Positions 61,516 through 64,000 of a DNA stretch of 64,000 bases are shown here, one piece after another. The DNA is from CAZMGV01 sp964565925. GTDB lineage: Bacteria; JAGRBM01; JAHCIT01. How positions within the stretch are numbered: the stretch's first letter is position 1; every line of letters begins with the position of its first letter. The notes beneath the pieces were generated by a model. The model did no database searches, had not been told where the DNA came from, and saw nothing but the letters and a program-made list of their open reading frames with translations. The DNA is taken from positions 1 to 64,000 of the forward strand of contig CAZMGV010000005.1 of NCBI GenBank assembly GCA_964565925.1, in the 5' to 3' direction. Both the position numbers and the translations under genes were made by a program.

Positions 61516-61956
61516 ATGCTCGTGAAGCACCAGATCGAAATCGACGCACCTATCCTGGATGTCTGGAATCTGTGGGCCGACCTGGAAGGCTGGCCGGTAT
61601 GGTATCCGGGAATGAAGGCGGTCACCAAGAAAACCTACGGGAAGGCTGCTGTCGGAACCAAATTCGCTCAGAAGATGGATGTCGGCGGAGGTCGTACGGT
61701 GTCCCTGAAAACGGAACTCTGTACTTGCAGCGAACCGAACAAGATCGGCTGGAAGGGCGGGGCGCCGGGCATGAAAGTCGTGCATACGATTTTTCTGGAC
61801 GACGTGGGTGGCCGTACGAGAGTCCGCAGTGAGGAAACCTGGGACGGGTTCCTGTCGCCGCTGGCGGCGCTCATCCGCGAACGTATCGACGATGTCACGA
61901 TCAACTGTCTTGAGGGCTTGAAGGCGCACGCCGAAAGGGTGGCGAAAAAGCCCTGA
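61516..61956 (+). CDS. SRPBCC (START-like) ligand-binding protein
   Basis: A 146-residue single-domain protein of the SRPBCC fold. The typical start VKHQIEIDAPILDVWNLWAD is followed by a central sheet with GTKFAQK and WKGGAPGMKVVH and by the long C-terminal helix ending in LKAHAERV. Such proteins bind hydrophobic ligands or act as polyketide cyclases; the ligand is unknown. The ATG at 61516 is chosen because it precedes the conserved first strand; the frame is open from 61456. The SprT-like gene follows after four bases. Confidence 0.8.
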   Translation: MLVKHQIEIDAPILDVWNLWADLEGWPVWYPGMKAVTKKTYGKAAVGTKFAQKMDVGGGRTVSLKTELCTCSEPNKIGWKGGAPGMKVVHTIFLDDVGGRTRVRSEETWDGFLSPLAALIRERIDDVTINCLEGLKAHAERVAKKP

Positions 61957-61960
61957 CGGG

Positions 61961-62653
61961 ATGACCCCGGATCAGCTTCAGTTCGGTTTTACGCACCAGC
62001 GGGTGACCCCGGAGAGCCTCACGGCCGCCGTCGGTCTGCCTGTCGATCTCCTTTTCACCGATAACACCTCGACTATGCTGACCGTACGGCGTGATACCCG
62101 AGGAGTTACGGTCCGCGTGCACCGGATGTTCGAATGGGTACCTCCGGGTACTTTCGACGCGCTTGCCCGATATTGCCGCAAGGGGCGAGGCCGGTACCCG
62201 GAACTCTCCCGGCATGTGGACGATCACCGGCACCTGATCCGGCGCCGGCGGGAAAAGTCCGCTCCGGATCCGGTGAAGGCACGTGGCCGGCATTTCGATC
62301 TTGTACAGATCCTGAGCGGGGTTCATAAAAACCATTTCCCCGACCTCCGTCCGGCTGCTATCACCTGGGGGCGTCCGAGCCGCGGACGGCGGCGGATCCA
62401 GCTCGCGGTCTATGATCCCGAGAACCATGTGGTCCGGGTCAATCCAAGGCTGGACCGGGAGTGGGTACCGAAGCTTGTGATCGAGTTTCTCGTCTATCAC
62501 GAACTCTGCCATGCCTGGCTCATTACCGAAGCGAAGCGCGAAGGCCGCAAGGATGGCCATTTCCATAACCGCCGGTTCCGGGACCTTGAGAAACGTTTCC
62601 CCGGATACGACGAAGTGCTGGCGTGGGAACGCCAGCACGTTTCCCGGCTGTAA
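61961..62653 (+). CDS. SprT-like zinc metalloprotease-like protein
   Basis: The 230-residue protein ends with a SprT-like domain: VYHELCHAWL near 181-190 holds the HExxH zinc motif, and KDGHFHNRRFRDLEKRFP near 200-217 supplies the third His. The first 170 residues are basic and have no clear motif. SprT and SPRTN proteins act on DNA-protein complexes in eukaryotes, but bacterial roles are mostly unknown. It is cytoplasmic and lies between an SRPBCC gene and a thioesterase gene in a tight run. Confidence 0.8.
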   Translation: MTPDQLQFGFTHQRVTPESLTAAVGLPVDLLFTDNTSTMLTVRRDTRGVTVRVHRMFEWVPPGTFDALARYCRKGRGRYPELSRHVDDHRHLIRRRREKSAPDPVKARGRHFDLVQILSGVHKNHFPDLRPAAITWGRPSRGRRRIQLAVYDPENHVVRVNPRLDREWVPKLVIEFLVYHELCHAWLITEAKREGRKDGHFHNRRFRDLEKRFPGYDEVLAWERQHVSRL

Positions 62654-62671
62654 GTTTCAAGGAGAATGCGG

Positions 62672-63169
62672 ATGCCTTTGGCCGATCACCCTGAGTCCGA
62701 ACGCTATTACATCCCCACTACCAAGGGATGCTTCGCCTGCGGCACCGAAAACCAGTGCGGCATGCAGCTTCAAGCCTACCGCTGGAACAAAGATATGCAT
62801 TTTTATGTGGACACGTCACTCAAGTCCCATCTTCGCGGCATGTCCAAGACCGCGCACGGCGGTATTGTGGCGACCCTGCTGGACGAAGTGGTGGGAATCG
62901 CGGCGTCGCAGTCGTCGGACAAAAAGTGCGTCACTGTGGAACTGACCGTCCGGTTCAAGAAGCCGGTGTTTATCGAGTCGGATATCCGGGTGGAAGCCTG
63001 GATGGACAATATCGGTGAAAAAATCGTCACGGCGAGTGGCCGGATCGTGAACCCGGACGGGGATGAGCTGGCGGCCGCGTCGGGAAAGTTTTTCCCGCTT
63101 GACATGGAGAAGGCCCGGTCATTTCTGACACCCAAGGGGCTCTCGAATACCGACAAGCTGCGGTCCTGA
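62672..63169 (+). CDS. Hotdog-fold thioesterase (PaaI-like)
   Basis: A 165-residue hotdog protein with KGCFACGTENQCGMQL near 18-33, a Cys-rich head typical of a subset of PaaI-like enzymes, and the core helix HGGIVATLLDEVVG near 62-75, whose HGG and Glu/Asp form the usual active site for acyl-CoA hydrolysis. The first of two close ATGs (62666) lies too near AAGGAG, so ATG 62672 is chosen with seven bases spacing. It converges with the ferredoxin gene 11 bases away. Confidence 0.87.
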   Translation: MPLADHPESERYYIPTTKGCFACGTENQCGMQLQAYRWNKDMHFYVDTSLKSHLRGMSKTAHGGIVATLLDEVVGIAASQSSDKKCVTVELTVRFKKPVFIESDIRVEAWMDNIGEKIVTASGRIVNPDGDELAAASGKFFPLDMEKARSFLTPKGLSNTDKLRS

Positions 63170-63180
63170 GACCGGCGATC

Positions 63181-63468
63181 TCAGCCGTTTTCGACGATCA
63201 GCTCGCCGTCGGCAATGATCTCGCTCTGGCAGGAGAGCCGGAAGCCTTCCCGCAGGCGGCCGTCGCCCAGCCGGTTCCGCTCAAACAGGTTAACTTTGGT
63301 AAGGGTTTCCATTCCCTTCGTCACTTTGACGACACAGGTACCACAGGTGCCGACCTTGCAGCCGAACGGGATGGTCGAGTTTATCTCCTCGCAGATATCC
63401 ATCAGCTGCTTTTTCTTTTCGACGGTGACGGTCTTGCCATCGGTCGCAAAGGTGACAGTGGTCGGCAT
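63181..63468 (-). CDS. [2Fe-2S] ferredoxin
   Basis: A 95-residue plant-type ferredoxin. The cluster ligands are visible as CKVGTCGTC near 37-45 (three Cys) and the fourth in RLSCQSE near 80. It would carry single electrons in the cytoplasm. ATG 63468 with AGGAA upstream. It is 25 bases downstream of the topoisomerase VI B gene on the same strand, so the two could share a message, although a functional link is not known. Confidence 0.92.
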   Translation of the reverse strand: MPTTVTFATDGKTVTVEKKKQLMDICEEINSTIPFGCKVGTCGTCVVKVTKGMETLTKVNLFERNRLGDGRLREGFRLSCQSEIIADGELIVENG

Positions 63469-63493
63469 CTTTTGATTCCTGCAGGGCGGCCGT

Positions 63494-64000
63494 TCAGCCA
63501 GCCTCGATCAGGGTGATCTGGTTCTTGGCGGCTTCGGCCTCGGCGGCCCGGATGCCGGCCAGTTCTTCCGGCGAAACCGTACCTTTGCGCGTGGGCGGCA
63601 GGGCGGTCGCCCGGGTCCGTTCGAGAATCGTGTGAAGGTGGCTCTTCACCTCGGTCTCCTGCTTGTCGTTCAGTTCCAGAAGCAGCTTCAGTGCCTCGCC
63701 AACAAGCGGGATATATTTCTGCATATAGCTGCGCTTGGCGAACTCGTCCGCCACGCGCCGCTGGCCACTGACGTACATCTTGAGACGGCGGCCGCAGTCC
63801 TGCAGACCGAGCTTGATCTCCTTGATGATCTCGTCGTAATGGGCGATCGCTTCCTTGGATTCGCTGGTGAACGGAACCCAGACGCTGGCCATATGGACCA
63901 TGACGACAAGCGGGCCGGTGGGCAGGGCGCCTCTGGACTGCTGGAGCCCGTAGGACTTCCAGTCGGTGGTCATTACCGAACGGTGAATGGCGCAGGCACC
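63494..64000 (-). CDS. top6B: DNA topoisomerase VI subunit B, C-terminal part (cut by window)
   Basis: The frame is open to the last base of the window, so the gene is truncated at its 5' end and 168 residues are seen. The part read is the end of the transducer domain of Top6B: a GPLVVMVHMASVWVPFTSE block, then SKEAIAHYDEIIKEIK and a helical GRRLKMYVSGQRR tail of about 75 residues. The GHKL ATPase domain should lie beyond the right edge. Topoisomerase VI is archaeal and plant-type and rare in bacteria. The A subunit (Spo11-like) is not downstream, where the ferredoxin gene lies. An internal ATG at 63973 is not the true start. Confidence 0.85.
   Translation of the reverse strand, partial: GACAIHRSVMTTDWKSYGLQQSRGALPTGPLVVMVHMASVWVPFTSESKEAIAHYDEIIKEIKLGLQDCGRRLKMYVSGQRRVADEFAKRSYMQKYIPLVGEALKLLLELNDKQETEVKSHLHTILERTRATALPPTRKGTVSPEELAGIRAAEAEAAKNQITLIEAG

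Noticed and set aside
1..64000. tRNA, rRNA, CRISPR arrays, insertion sequences
   Set aside because: No cloverleaf with TTCGAATC-type arm, no repeat-spacer pattern and no transposase frame were seen in the gaps.

Overview
The window is a GC-rich, gene-dense bacterial chromosome segment with about 60 protein genes, no tRNA or rRNA gene, no CRISPR array, no insertion sequence and no prophage. Content and gene order suggest a Gram-negative of the deltaproteobacterial type (Desulfobacterota/Myxococcota-like or a related uncultured lineage). The run cpoB - LysM protein - dprA - topA - trmFO - xerC - hslV - hslU - argB - argD - argF is, from memory, the arrangement in Geobacter and relatives, and pilTCSR, tatA and an outer-membrane lipoprotein support a diderm cell. 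This placement is inference; no 16S gene or ribosomal operon is present.

Layout. 1-360: tandem perfect palindromes after plsB. 0.3-10.3 kb: mostly single genes on the minus strand (PlsB-type acyltransferase, basic A/K-rich protein, two membrane-anchored SGNH proteins, a phasin-like coiled-coil protein with its own promoter and terminator, pirin, patatin phospholipase), plus a lipoprotein, a HEAGH membrane protein and a DUF2203 protein on plus. 10.5-16.2 kb: class V aminotransferase, receiver-only protein, serA, hisZ, purA, with strongly structured leaders before the receiver gene and serA. 16.2-19.6 kb: a TetR-regulated MacB/DevBCA-type exporter operon whose promoter lies between two inverted operator copies. 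19.7-28.1 kb: DsbA-like isomerase, alaS, pilT, recX, a VTT membrane protein, an epimerase and an ACT-domain malic enzyme. 28.3-32.8 kb: pilC-pilS-pilR. 32.8-38.8 kb on minus: tatA, rhodanese-MoeB fusion, a phosphorelay island without a kinase (REC; REC-HPt-pseudoREC-REC-GGDEF; degenerate REC; HPt) and a queuosine-precursor transporter.

38.9-53.5 kb is the conserved envelope, DNA-processing, protease and arginine block. 53.5-58.9 kb holds a DnaJ-TPR protein and a HEAT protein facing a DUF1844 / HEAT / HD-GYP operon; the last two proteins share a gapless N-terminal module. 59.1-64 kb: an OmpR-type two-component pair, SRPBCC, SprT-like, hotdog thioesterase and [2Fe-2S] ferredoxin genes, and at the right edge the C-terminal part of a DNA topoisomerase VI B subunit, an enzyme typical of archaea and rare in bacteria.

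Functional links: PilT/PilC and PilS/PilR belong to type IV pilus assembly and control; the GGDEF and HD-GYP proteins could make and degrade cyclic-di-GMP; serA with its aminotransferase feeds serine synthesis; argBDF covers three arginine steps. The least explained parts are the kinase-less phosphorelay, the HEAT/HD-GYP pair, the structured leaders in the serine locus and the bacterial topoisomerase VI.
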